From Megachile rotundata (lineage: Eukaryota > Arthropoda > Insecta > Hymenoptera > Megachilidae): a stretch of DNA of 64,000 bases. The notes under the pieces were generated by a model that was given only the letters and a program-made list of their open reading frames with translations, ran no database searches and was not told where the DNA came from. The position numbers and the translations under genes were made by a program. The stretch spans positions 11,284,001 to 11,348,000 of the forward strand of contig NC_134993.1 of NCBI RefSeq assembly GCF_050947335.1, read 5' to 3'. Positions 22,985 to 34,320 of this stretch are shown piece after piece; the stretch's first letter is position 1; the number at the start of each line of letters is the position of its first letter.

Positions 22985-24203
22985 GACGCACTCATGACGC
23001 ATTTGTGACGCACTGTCGATGCATTCGTGACGCACTCATGACGCACTTGTGGTATTCGCGACGCACTTATGACGCACTCAAGATGCACTTGTGATACTTA
23101 TGACGCACTTATGACGCACCAGTGATACTTGTGACAGTTGTGACGCACTCATGACGCACTCATGACGCACTCAAGATGCACCTGTGATACTTATGACGCA
23201 CTTATGACGCACTAGTGATACTTGTGACGGTTGTGACGCACTCACGACGCACTCAAGATGCACATATGATAATTATGACGCACTCATGACGCAGTTTTGA
23301 TGCTTGTGATTGTTGTGACGCACTCACTACGCACTCAAGATGCACTTCTGATACTTACGACGCACTTATGACGCACTAGTGATACTTGTGACAGTTGTGA
23401 CGCACTCATGACGCACTAAAGATGCACTTGTGATAATTATGACGCACTTATGACGCACTAGTGATACTTGTGTTAGTTGTGACGCACTCATGACGCACTC
23501 AAAATGCACTTGTAATACTTATGACGCACCAGTGATACTTGTGTCAGTTGTGACACACTCATGACGCACTCAAGATGCACTTGTGATACTTATGACGCAC
23601 TTATGACGCACCAGTGATACTTGTGACAGTTGTGACGCACTCATGACGCACTCAAGATGCACATATGATAATTATGACGCACTTATGACGCACTAGTGAT
23701 ACTTGTGACAGTTGTGACGCACTCACGACGCACTCAAGATGCACTTGTGATAATTATGACGCACGCATGACGCAGTTTTGGTGCTTGTGATTGTTGTGAC
23801 GCACTCACTACGCACTCAAGATGCACTTCTGATACTGACGACGCACTTATGACGCACTAGTGATACTTGTGACAGTTGTGACGCACTCATGACGCACTCA
23901 AGATGCACCTGTGATAATTATGACGCACTTATGACGCACTAGTGATACTTGTGACGGTTGTGACGCACTCACGACGCACTCAAGATGCACTTGTGATAAT
24001 TATGACGCACTCATGACGCAGTTTTGATGCTTGTGATTGTTGTGACGCACTAATGACGCACTCAAGATGCACTTGTGATCATTATGACGCACTTATGACG
24101 CACTAGTGATACTTGTGACAGCTGTGACGCACTCATGACGCACTCAAGATGCACCTGTGATACTTATGACGCACTCAAGACACACTTGTGACGCACTTCA
24201 GCT
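22985..24203. repeat. 82 bp higher-order array rich in TGACGCA
   Basis: About 14 units, with the marker CTCAAGATGCAC recurring mostly every 81-83 bp (near 23173, 23254, 23336, 23418 and so on to 24143). Each unit holds four or five TGACGCA words plus GTGATACTTGTGACAGTTG. TGACG is the half-site of the CREB/ATF class, so the array contains roughly 55-65 half-sites. A variant unit with CGCAGTTTTGATGCTTGTG appears at 23290, 23770 and 24015, implying an approximately 245 bp or longer super-unit. Confidence 0.95.
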
Positions 24204-24785
24204 GTGATGAATTTTACTCGAATTTTTAATACGCTCCAATTCGCATGGTCAATGCATAATACCAAACTGACATAGTATTTCAGACTTTTCTGTTTTAACA
24301 TTTGTTTTAATATAAATAAAAATAACCATGAGCTGACGTACAAATTGGCCCACCATCTTGCATCTATCAGATACAAGCTACTGTCATGCTTATTGCCGGG
24401 TCAACAAATTTCATTGTATTGCACCGCATAGCAAGAATCGCCGTTTAACATCGTGCCATTCTTCAAGCACATGAAATTTTAATGTTTCTCGAAACCTTGA
24501 CCCAATATTCGAGAAAAATTCGTGGAAACGTTAGTACATAACACGTGTCGGTAAACCGAATACTCTTTTGTCGAAGCAAAAATAACGTGGTCAAATAAAG
24601 AAGCTATTCTTGTCTACCACAATGCCCACCTCTGTTGACCAAAAACGTTCATTTTCTATGAGAACCTCCCTTATAACATTTAAAGGGTGCCAGACCTTCA
24701 TTTCGTTGGGGGGTACAATTTAGTTTGAAGACAATTCACTTTGAAATTATTTTGAAAGGAATAATATTTAGGTATACTTTGATTT
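24204..24785. other. Non-repetitive spacer
   Basis: Unique sequence without a recognised gene. The 20-base word TAGTACATAACACGTGTCGG near 24532 recurs almost exactly near 27134, beside the GTGACC repeats, and marks an old duplication between the two places. Confidence 0.5.
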
Positions 24786-24960
24786 TACCAGATGGTTTAG
24801 GTATAAGTGACCGTCCGTTAAGTGACCACCATATGAAGCAAAAAATTATACATATTATATCTATATTTTATGTACCAAAATGTCTTCTATATCAAATATC
24901 TCTCGCTGCAAAATAAATGTACATTTCGAATTAGCTGTTTTATAATTACAAGTTTAGCTA
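24786..24960 (+). repeat. Unexpanded relative of the AAGTGACC array locus
   Basis: GTATAAGTGACCGTCCGTTA followed by AGTGACCACCATATGAAGCA contains only two GTGACC units. The downstream AAAATTATACATATTATATC and TCTCTCGCTGCAAAATAAAT match the sequence after the expanded array at 27231-27360. This is a diverged paralogue of that locus before expansion. The repeated (G)TATAAGTGACC phrase resembles terminal repeats of pogo/Tigger-type transposons in style, which is inference only. Confidence 0.75.
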
Positions 24961-25345
24961 AGTATGTAGAACCCTAGGACCCTAGACTCCTAGAATCCTA
25001 GAATGCTATAAAAACCTAAAGTTCCAAACTTCGAAAGATCTTAAACTTCAAGCGTAGTAACATTGACTTAAGTGCTAAAATCCTGAGATCCTGGAACTCT
25101 AGAATCTTAGGCTTTGTGAACCCCAACATCCAAAATACTACAATTCCCAAAACCCACGTTCCCAAAATCCCACAATTCAAAAATCCCACAATCCAAAAAT
25201 CCCACAATCTCAAAATGCCATAATTCTAAACTCCCACAGTCCCAAAATCCCACAATCCCAAAATTCCATAATTCTAAACTCCCACAGTCCCAAAATTCCA
25301 TAATTCTAAACTCCCACAGTCCCAAAATTCCAAAATCCCAAAGTG
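24961..25345. repeat. Minisatellite CCCAAAATTCCATAATTCTA
   Basis: Degenerate CCTAGAATCCTAG words at 24970-25110 lead into units CCCACAATCCCAAAATTCC and AATTCTAAACTCCCACAGT, the best-preserved period being about 47 bp at 25210-25330. Minus-strand frames of 65 and 72 codons follow the repeat and are not genes. Confidence 0.85.
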
Positions 25346-27069
25346 CACACCTTCAAAGACCCCCAAACGTTCCACCCCAAACACACCACTGAACTCCACC
25401 AAAAATATCCTACCCCACCAAAAGCATCCTACCCTAGCACCCTATATTTGTCAATTTCACATCCACGCAAAATGGCAGAACATCCAAGGATCCCCCGTGA
25501 ATCTGTATCAGGTCGATGTCAAGGTCAGCCCCGGTCCGCTGAACGTTCCAGCTGGTATCTGGAGGAGACAGTCCGCGTGTTCGAGCCAGTTCGTTCTATT
25601 TTTAGACGTCATTGACATTTGCACGTAGACGAACACGTCGGTCACGAGTTCGCGTGTGCACTCACGCACTTAGAGGCACACGCGGCATTTTCGCCGGGTC
25701 CACCGCCCACGCGTGCCCTTCAGGGTCCTCCTACGGTCGAGCGGGCAATAATAATAAGGCGGCAAGATAAACACGGTTCTCATTGTTCGACCGACCGGCT
25801 GATTTTCGCGATATTTTTAGTGTCCGCAGGAAAGACGCTGCCAACGGGAAACGGACTTGTGGACATCGGTGACGCACAAGGAAATATCCTGTCAACTGAT
25901 TCATATGTCCATAAGTATCCGGATACAAGCGAAATATACATTCGCGTTGCATGAAAGTTATTTAACTATCTGCAACAGTAAAATCGATTTTTTTTCCTGC
26001 GAAGGTCAGAATACTGGAACGTTTTTCGATTGATAATTCTCGTTTGGAACTCATATCTCGATGGAAAAGAAGCTACAGACGAACTAAACCGAAACTGTCG
26101 AGTGCGTAGCGTTACCTCCATTCTTATCCCCATTGAGGGAACCTAAACATCTACCAACAGTTTACAAACACTTGAAACATATCGAAGAACCCTCTGAATA
26201 CGTTCTGCACCATAGAAATGAAACACAGTAGAAATGAAAATTTTTTTTAGAATCGAAAGCGTTTCAATAGATTCACAAATTTGGACTTTGTACTTCTGGA
26301 CATGAATTTTGCTTTCACACTTTCATTGTATAATTTGTACTTAAAAATTAATTCTATTATGTTATGACACTTCAGAAAAGGTAATAATAATTATTACAAA
26401 TGATGTGATAACCCTAAATACCTTTCGTACAAAGTTCAACTATGTTTTATGTAACGAAACCAAGTGTCCGGATAATTACTGTGTCTGTATAACTGAATTA
26501 TGACTATAATTTAATTATTACTGTAACTACAATTTCACTTCGGCTGCTACGCATAAATGAGACTCCAGAAGACGACCTTGACGTGTCGATGACAGAAACC
26601 CTGAAGAATTGATCGGTTTTCGTGTTCCTTTTTTAATGAGCACTTTTTCATGTTGTCGTTAATACTGGGCTGACATTTGAATGGGGGTGACATTAATGGC
26701 GGATCGTGTGGGTAGACCTGACTAATGGTGTACAGGGGTTGATCCGATGTGGTGCAACTTGTGGCGAAATAAATACTTTTCGTGAGGCTTTTATTGTTAT
26801 CTATTGTTTTACTTTATTTATATAATAATTTTTGTGGAAGACTCTTTGTTAATTCTAGTTCAAAAACATTACTGCAGTATATTTTATTTTATTGTATTGG
26901 TACAAAAAGTAATCTTAATGAGACAATAAATTCTAGATATTGTATTATTAATTATAATACCATTATTTATAGACTTACTACAAGTTGAAGTATCATCTTT
27001 CTTCATCATAAAGCAATACATCATTTCCCTTATTATAAAATAAAAAATCATTATAACTTTGATGAGTGA
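25346..27069. other. Spacer with GC-rich island at 25.45-25.95 kb
   Basis: The island contains adjoining plus frames of 90 and 111 codons (from 25343 and 25619) and an antisense frame of 73 codons. None is recognisable, and open frames on both strands argue against reading any of them as a gene. The remainder is AT-rich unique DNA. Confidence 0.45.
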
Positions 27070-27230
27070 CAACCGTATAAGTGACCGTTCGTTAAGTGAC
27101 CACCTTATAAATGACCACCCTATAATTAACGTTAGTACATAACACGTGTCGTGCCTGATAAGTGACCACCCTATAATTAACCGCCTGATAAGTGACCACC
27201 CTATAATTAACCGCCTGATAAGTGACCACC
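27070..27230 (+). repeat. AAGTGACC minisatellite (block 1)
   Basis: Units CGTATAAGTGACCGTTCG, TTAAGTGACCACC and TATAATTAACCGCCTGATAAG. The last pair repeats three times. Downstream sequence matches the 24.8 kb paralogue, which has only two units, so most of this block arose after that duplication. Confidence 0.88.
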
Positions 27231-27950
27231 ATACATAGCAAAAAGCTATACATATATTATCTACATTTTATATGCCAAAATATTATAATATTTCTCTCGC
27301 TACAAAATGAATCTATACATTTCTATACATTTCCCATCAGCCATTTCGTAATTACGAGATAAAAGGATCGATAAATTCTCCTGTCCTACAGGTGTCATTG
27401 AAGCATGTCAAGCAGATAGTCAGCATAGTGTAACAGATATCCAAAAAGAAAAGATTGAATGGGGAGGTTGGAAATGTTGCGTAATATCTGCCTAAATGTG
27501 TCATCACTCGGTCCACGCCTACACGTAGCGCTCATCTTCAAGAACATGCTCTCCTATCAGCAGGACGCTCGATTTTACATAACAAGGACCGAGAACTCGT
27601 GGAATTAGTCTGACACGTGTACTCGTGTTCGAGGAACAGAATTTACGAGAGATAAAATACGGTGACGGCCATTTTCTTGGAGTTTTTAAATCGTTGCTGC
27701 AGCTTCTCTGTCGAAAAATTCACGGAGGGAATATTTTTTATTTTATGATATAAGTAACTGTTTTATTTTGTAATAAATTGATGCGAAAAATAAAATTACT
27801 TTATTGGATTGTCGCTCTTTGATGAACTAATTTTGAAACGACTCATATATTTTAAACTGTGGAGATTCATTTTTAAATAAATAAAGAAATAAACGATGTT
27901 TCTGCTTCTATATAGCGAATAATTATTAATAATTTTATTAATGAACTGCC
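27231..27950. other. Spacer; first 130 bp paralogous to 24.8 kb
   Basis: After the paralogous segment (AAAAAGCTATACATATATTA, TCTCTCGCTACAAAATGAAT) comes unique DNA with a balanced patch at 27380-27690. No gene was recognised. Confidence 0.5.
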
Positions 27951-28310
27951 ACCTTGTAAATGACCACCTGATGAGTGACCACCCTATAAGTGACCACCCG
28001 ATGAGTGACCACCTTATAAATGACCATCAGATGAGTGACCACCCTATAAATGACCACTAGATTAATTGACCACCAGATTAAGTGATCACCCTATGAGTGA
28101 CTGCTCTATAAGTGAACATCCTATGAGTGACCACCTTCTAAGTGACCACCCGATGAGTGACCACCTTATAAATGACCATCAGATGAGTGACCACCCTATA
28201 AATGACCACTAGATTAGTTGACCACCCTATGAGTGATCACCCTATGAGTGACCACCTAATAAGTGACCAACCTATAAGTGATCACCCGATAAGTGACCAC
28301 CATAAAAATG
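27951..28310 (+). repeat. AAGTGACC minisatellite (block 2)
   Basis: About 24 units of 15 bp (AAGTGACCACCCTAT, GAGTGACCACCTTAT, AATGACCATCAG). A block of about 110-130 bp is duplicated within it (27975-28070 against 28145-28230). The right flank, GAATACAACAAACAAATCTT, matches the right flank of block 3. Confidence 0.93.
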
Positions 28311-28849
28311 ACTATGATCGAATACAACAAACAAATCTTGTTTTTAGTTAAAAATACTTCTACTTTCATCCGATAAAGCTAAGTTATTAGTAAAAAGTGT
28401 TGCAGAATTTACCTCACAAAACTCTCTAATCAAACTTCCCGAATAAAAATTCAAATCACAAAATATAATTGAATGCAAATGATCAATGTCACGAAGATCA
28501 TCGAAGTTCTATTTATAGAATATTGTCCGAAGAATTTCGAGTGTCTAACAGTTACGAATTCCAGAATTAATGAGAATATCACTGTCGACAGACTACGTTT
28601 ACGCAATTTTCGGCGTCGATCTCGTCGATGACCTTGTCATAGCTGGCTGTAGGTAAGGTTATGGGTGAGAAAACATCGAGAACTGTCCACGGTGACAGCG
28701 TTATTAGTCGTAGAGAAAAATAGTCGGTTTCTTCTTTTTTTTCTGTCTGAAAGGGATCCTATTGCTTCATGCTGTCGGAATGTTGGCAAACATAACCTCA
28801 ACATGATGAAACTTGACTCCATCTTGACAATACACTATAGACAAAATTC
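28311..28849. other. Non-repetitive spacer
   Basis: Starts with the flank shared with 30.73 kb, then unique DNA. Frames of 61 and 85 codons on opposite strands over 28637-28922 are not recognisable. Confidence 0.45.
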
Positions 28850-29432
28850 CCCAAATAAGAAATTTTTCGAAGCTGCAATTTTTCAAATCTATAATTTCCT
28901 AAATAACAAATTTCCTAAATAAAAGTTTTACAAATTCCAAATTTCTCAAATCCAAAATTTTCCAAATAAAAAATTCCCTAAATACTAAATTTTTAAATCC
29001 GAAATTTCCCAAATTCAAAATTCCCTAAATCCCAAATTCCCTAAATCCCACCTTCCCCAAATTCCAAATTTCCCAAATCCCAAATTCCCCAAATCGCAAA
29101 TTCCCCAAATCCCAAGTTCTCCAAATCCCAAGTTCTCCAAATCCCAAATTCCCCAAATCCCAAATTCCCCAAATCCCAGATTCCCCAAATCCCAGATTCC
29201 CCAAATCCCAGATTCCCCAAATCCCACTTTCTCCAAATCCCGAATTCCTCAAATCCCAAATTCCCCAAATTCCATCTTCCCCAAATCCCAAATTCCCCAA
29301 ATCCCACCTTCCCCAAATTCCACCTTCCCCAAATCCCATCTTCTCCAAATCCCAAATTCCCCAAATCGCAATTCCCCAAATACAACATTTTCAAATCCAA
29401 AATTCCCCAAATAAAAAATTTCCCAAATTCAA
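28850..29432. repeat. 16 bp minisatellite CCCCAAATCCCAAATT
   Basis: About 30 units of 15-16 bp (CCCCAAATCCCAGATT and variants). In the minus strand the units yield glycine/tryptophan-rich frames with a 16-residue cycle up to 146 codons. They follow directly from the unit and are not genes. Confidence 0.95.
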
Positions 29433-30110
29433 AAAACTTCCCAAGAAGGGAATCTTGGTCAAATTTTTTCCAAGAAAGCAAGAAATAATTTAAAAATAAA
29501 ATGATCGTCCTCTAACCTTCACGATAACCTTCCGTCTGTCCATGAAAAGGGCACTCGTGGCTCTTTAAAACACTGATTATGTAGCCGCCGAACCTTGACC
29601 CACCTATAGAAAGGTATAACCACAATGAAGAATCGTTCGAACCTTGACCTGTCTATCTGTTCAGACGATTGGCTGAAGACGAATCGCTTTCGACTATGGT
29701 TACAAATCCGATATTTACTCGCCAGTGTCAATATTTGACTGTATTTGTGAAATGGCTGGTTTGGTGAGAAGTGAAGGTTCTGGAACGATGTTGATTCGTT
29801 ATATTAGGTTGTTACATCCTCAGTTTTGTCAGAATTATTTCGACACTGAATTTTACGTGGCAAAACTATTTTTTGGTCAATGCATTTATCTTTTAAACAA
29901 TATTCTTATTTTTGGATCACTATGTTCATTTTTGAGACGCTGTATTTATTTTTGGGACACTGGATTTATTTATGGAACAGTATAATTAAAAATGTACATT
30001 TGTATATTTTTTTTTAATTGAATTAATTTGTTACTATTTTACTTTTGTTACTACACATATATTTATCATCAACATTTCATTATGTTAATTTTCGATTTTT
30101 TGTGTTTCCT
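29433..30110. other. Non-repetitive spacer
   Basis: Balanced at 29500-29720, AT-rich after 29800. A plus frame of 86 codons from 29725 and a minus frame of 70 codons are unrecognised. Confidence 0.45.
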
Positions 30111-30735
30111 AACTGACCGTTTCATAAGTGACCACCCTATAAGTGATTACCCGATGAGTGACTACCCTATAAGTGTCCAACCGATGAGTGACTACTCAAT
30201 AAGTGACCACCTGATGAGTGACTACTCAATGAGTGGCAACCCTATAAGTGATCACCTGATGAGCGACTACTCAGTGAGTGGCAACCCTATAAGTGATCAC
30301 CTGATGAGTGACTATTCAATGAGTGACCATTCCATAAGTGACCACCTGATGAGTGACCATCCTATAAGTGATCACCCAATGAGTGACTACTCAATGAGTG
30401 ACCACCTGATGAGTGACTACTCAATGAGTGATCATCCTATAAGTGACTACCTGATGAGTGACTACTCAATGAGTGATCATCCTATAAGTGACTACTCAAT
30501 GAGTGATCATCCTATAAGTGACCACCCAACGAGTGACTATTAAATGAGTGACCACCCTATAAGTGACCACCCTATGAGTGACCACCCTATAAGTGACCAC
30601 CCTATGAGTGACCACCCTAAGAGTGACCACCCTACAAATGACCACCCTATAAGTGACCAGCCTACAAGTGACCACCCTATAAATGACCACCTTATAAATA
30701 ACCACCCTATAAATGATCACCCTATAAGTGTCCAC
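30111..30735 (+). repeat. AAGTGACC minisatellite (block 3)
   Basis: About 41 units of 15 bp in register. The left half alternates GAGTGACTACTCAAT with AAGTGATCACCTGAT; the right half is more uniform, AAGTGACCACCCTAT. Because 15 is a multiple of three, two successive open frames (171 and 173 codons) read as a serine-aspartate-histidine pentapeptide, broken by one TAA at 30541. The preceding CTAACTGACCGTTTCATAAG is the likely seed. Confidence 0.95.
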
Positions 30736-32040
30736 GAAAGAATACAACAACCAAACCTTGTTTCCAGTCAAAAATACATGTACCATACTCCGTTAACACG
30801 TGATATAATCATTTTAAGAGGAAGTTTAAAAAAAGACGATTTCAGTAATGGAACAGGGTTCATTGAACTACGACACTCGAACCACGTGCTTTATATTCGG
30901 ACTTTGTTTACACTCAGACCTCCAAGTGCACTTTTCGCGGTCGATTCAACAAGTGATTCAGTCGCCCAGCGAACACAACGAAACGACGACAACGATGCAC
31001 GTTTTTCGACCGAACACCAGAAATATCGGCGAAAAGAATACGTAATTGTTTTCGAGAAATGGTGATTCGACGTCGGACATATTCTAATTCACGGGTTGAC
31101 GCTCTCTTTATGCGCTAACGTGCTTTCGAATTTTCGGAACGTAGAACTATTTACAAGTTTGGGAACTTTTACAAAATTTTAGGTTTTTCAAGGTTCGATA
31201 TTTTCAAGTTTAATTTCTGAAATTTGACATTTTTTGGTGGAGAAATTTATGGGTTCATGGACGTTTTAGTTTGGAAAATTTATAGAATTATGACGCTTGC
31301 AAAATTTTGAATAGTTAATTTGGGAAATTTTGAAAATGAAGTTGTGGAACTCTAAATTTTCAAATTTGCAAATTTATGAGTTTTTAAATTCTAAATTTAC
31401 AAATTTCTAAATTTTTAACTGAAAAAAATTTACAAACTCAACCTGTGAAGTCAAAGAAATTCCCAAAATGAAAAATTGTACTTAATTTTCACAACTACCA
31501 AAAATTCAACAAAATATTTTCGAAAATAATTTTCAATAATTAAGTACAAATTTTTTCTGCGACAAAATTTCTCCACTTTACTCTTGAGATAAAATCCAAC
31601 GCTAATTAATTTTAATTATACCTTAAAGAATTTTTCAACTAAAACCCCGCAGCTAATTTTAGGACAATAAAGTGCGTATCTGATAACGCGATGATTTGTC
31701 TTAAGCTCCTAAGACGCGACGAGGGTTAAGAAGAAGGAAAGCGAAGAGTAAAGAGCACTACCGCCGGGCTTTTGACCGACGACAAGACGGCTCTTTAATT
31801 GAGATTCAACTCCTGGCACGGATAATCGAGTGAGTCAGCGTTTGCAGTTGTCTATCCGCCTCCCTTTCTGTCTGCTGGAATTCCAGTCTGACGAATCAAT
31901 CGACCACGAAAGCGAGACACAATCTATCGATCGATCGATGCATCATGGTCAATTTATTCCGTTCATTTCGTTCGACCTTTTTTTTGTTATAGTCACAAAT
32001 TTTGTTCAAAATTATTCGCGACTTTTCTATGCAAATTGAA
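30736..32040. other. Non-repetitive spacer
   Basis: Begins with the flank shared with 28.31 kb. Balanced at 30840-31080, then low-complexity AAATTT-rich DNA to 31640, then a balanced patch to 31950. No gene was recognised; the 173-codon frame enters the first patch from the array. Confidence 0.45.
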
Positions 32041-32660
32041 TTCGTTTAGTTTATTCATTTTTAGGGTAAGTTAACATTTTTTGGATCGCAATTTTTTCAA
32101 GTTTAAATTAATTTTATTTTGTTAATTTTTAGGGTAAGTTAAAATTTGTTGGATCGCAATTTTTTCAAGTTTAAATTAATTTTACTTTGTTAATTTTTAG
32201 GGTAAGTTAACATTTTTTGTTTTGGTAATTTTTGGAGCAAATTAAAACTTTTTATTTTGTTAATTTTTAGGGTAAGTTAACATTTTTTGGATCGCAATTT
32301 TTTCAAGTTTAAATTAATTTTACTTTGTTAATTTTTGGGGTAAGTTAACATTTTTTGTTTTGATAATTTTTGGAGCAAATTAAAACTTTTTACTTTGTTA
32401 ATTTTTAGGGTAAGTTAACATTTTTTGGATCACAATTTTTTCAAGTTTAAATTAATTTTACTTTGTTAATTTTTAGGGTAAGTTAACATTTTTTGTTTTG
32501 GTAATTTTTAGGGCAAGTTAAAACTTTTTATTTTGTTAATTTTTAGGGTAAGTTAAAATTTGTTATTGTTGATTTTTAGGGAAAGTTCAAATTTTTTATT
32601 TTGTTAATTTTTAGGGTATGTTAAAATTTGTTATTTTGTTAATTTTGTAGGGTAAGTTAG
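32041..32660 (+). repeat. 68 bp array with repeated TTTTTAGGGTAAGTTAA
   Basis: Alternating units contain TTTGTTAATTTTTAGGG, TAAGTTAACATTTTTTGGAT and CGCAATTTTTTCAAG. AGGGTAAGTT is exact at about 32063, 32131, 32199, 32279, 32407, 32475, 32545 and 32649. Other copies are decayed (GGGGTAAG, AGGGCAAG, AGGGAAAG, AGGGTATG). Spacings are 68 bp or near multiples. Each copy joins a T-tract-AG to a consensus splice donor GTAAGT one base later. Confidence 0.93.
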
Positions 32661-33190
32661 ATAACTCCACCGAAAAACCTGCAAACTAAACCCACGTTAA
32701 AAATTCTCCAACCACAATTCTTTACTTTACGTTCATTCTCGAAGTCACCGTAAAAGAAGCTAGAACATTGATATCAGGTATGAATATGTAAACCAAAGAG
32801 CCTAACGCTGTTAACAATAGCAATACATGAGAAATGATTCGTCGACCTCGTGGAAAGAAATCCAACACGAGGCTGCTGTTTCACGACTAGTGCTCGTTCA
32901 ATCGTGTTATCTGACCAATTAAAATCAACCGTTTGACGTTTGTTGCCCCAATAATTCAGAGAACGAAGGCGGATCCAAGGTCTCGCTGACTGCTTGCTTG
33001 TTTCAACGAACAATTGCGACTCGCATTGATTTCAAGCCTCCAAGGTTAACGCATTGTGCGTCCACCTTGCGATCAAGAGTCTAGGAGACTTCTTATAACG
33101 AACGAACGGTTTTCCTGGAAAATTCTGAGATTTTGCTGGCAATATTGGGTTAAGGCGTTTAGAAATTTTGGAAATCAAACACTTGGTAAT
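32661..33190. other. Non-repetitive spacer
   Basis: Balanced unique DNA. A minus frame of 79 codons from 33013 is not recognised. Confidence 0.45.
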
Positions 33191-33865
33191 TTGGTGATTC
33201 GGTCATTTGATAGTTGATCATTTGATAACTGATCATTTGATAACTGATCACTTGATAATTGATCATTTTATAATTGGTCATTTAGAAATTTAGGAATTTG
33301 CTGACTTGGTCATTTGATAATTGGTCATTTGATAATTGATCATTTGATAATTGATCACTTGATAACCGATCATTTGATAATTGATCACTTGATAATTGAT
33401 CATTCCATAATGGGTCATTAAAAATTTTAGGATTCAAAAATTGGGACAACTTACTGATTTGGTCATTTGATAATTGGTCATTTGATAATTGATCATTTGA
33501 TAATTGATCACTTGATAATCGATCACTTGATAATTGATCATTCCATAATGGGTCATTAAAAATTTTAGGATTCAAAAATTGGGACAACTTACTGATTTGG
33601 TCATTTGATAATTGGTCATTTGATAATTGATCATTTGATAATTGATCACTTGATAATCGATCATTTAATAGTTGACCACTTGATAATTGACCATTAGATA
33701 ATTGAACACCTAATAATTGATCATTTCATAATTGATTATTTAAAAATTTTAGGTCAAAAATTGAATACTTGCTGCTTTGGTCATTTGATAATTGATTACT
33801 TGATAATCGATCATCTAATAATTGACCACTTGATAATTGAGCATTAGATAATTGAACACTTAGGA
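33191..33865 (-). repeat. 15 bp minisatellite GATAATTGATCATTT, 138 bp higher-order
   Basis: About 35 units of 15 bp centred on TGATCA. A higher-order repeat is marked by CATTCCATAATGGGTCATTA at 33401 and 33539, 138 bp apart and nearly identical. The minus-strand 101-codon frame is a pentapeptide by-product. Confidence 0.94.
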
Positions 33866-34320
33866 ATCCAATAAAAAAATGTAAAAGTACTAAAACAGTT
33901 ATCACAGTTAAAACAGTTATCAAGTTTCAAGTAATTAATAAATGAAGAATTTTAGTGAACAAGGGGTAAGTTTCTTTCACAAACGTTCGCGGTCAATTGA
34001 CGTCACTCAATTCGAGCGACCACGATCGATGGCTACTCGCTTGTATCTATCCGAGAAACGATTTATCGATTCTATCTCGCGTCATCGCACCACGTGTCGT
34101 CGGATAATATAATTTGCCGCAAATAGAAGCCGCCACGGTAGTCCATTACACCGGGTTGAAAATCGCTCGTTTTGCATGCGAACCAAACATTCGCTACTTA
34201 TACAAACAATATAAACTTTATATAAACAATTGAAGTTTTATACAAGTTAGAAATCATATTGAAATCGTATGGAAATTTTATTAATAAATTTTGAAAGAAA
34301 TTTAACGTAGAAATTAATTT
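33866..34320. other. Non-repetitive spacer
   Basis: Balanced at 33970-34190, then AT-rich. No gene was recognised. Confidence 0.45.

Noticed and set aside
29015..29481. Gly/Trp-rich minus-strand frames (73-146 codons)
   Set aside because: By-product of the 16 bp CCCCAAATCCCAAATT array; several frames are open at once.
30028..31065. Serine-aspartate pentapeptide frames (171 and 173 codons) as a cell-surface or ice-binding type protein
   Set aside because: The pentapeptide is the 15 bp AAGTGACC unit translated. Sister arrays at 27 and 28 kb are out of frame and broken, so there is no protein constraint.
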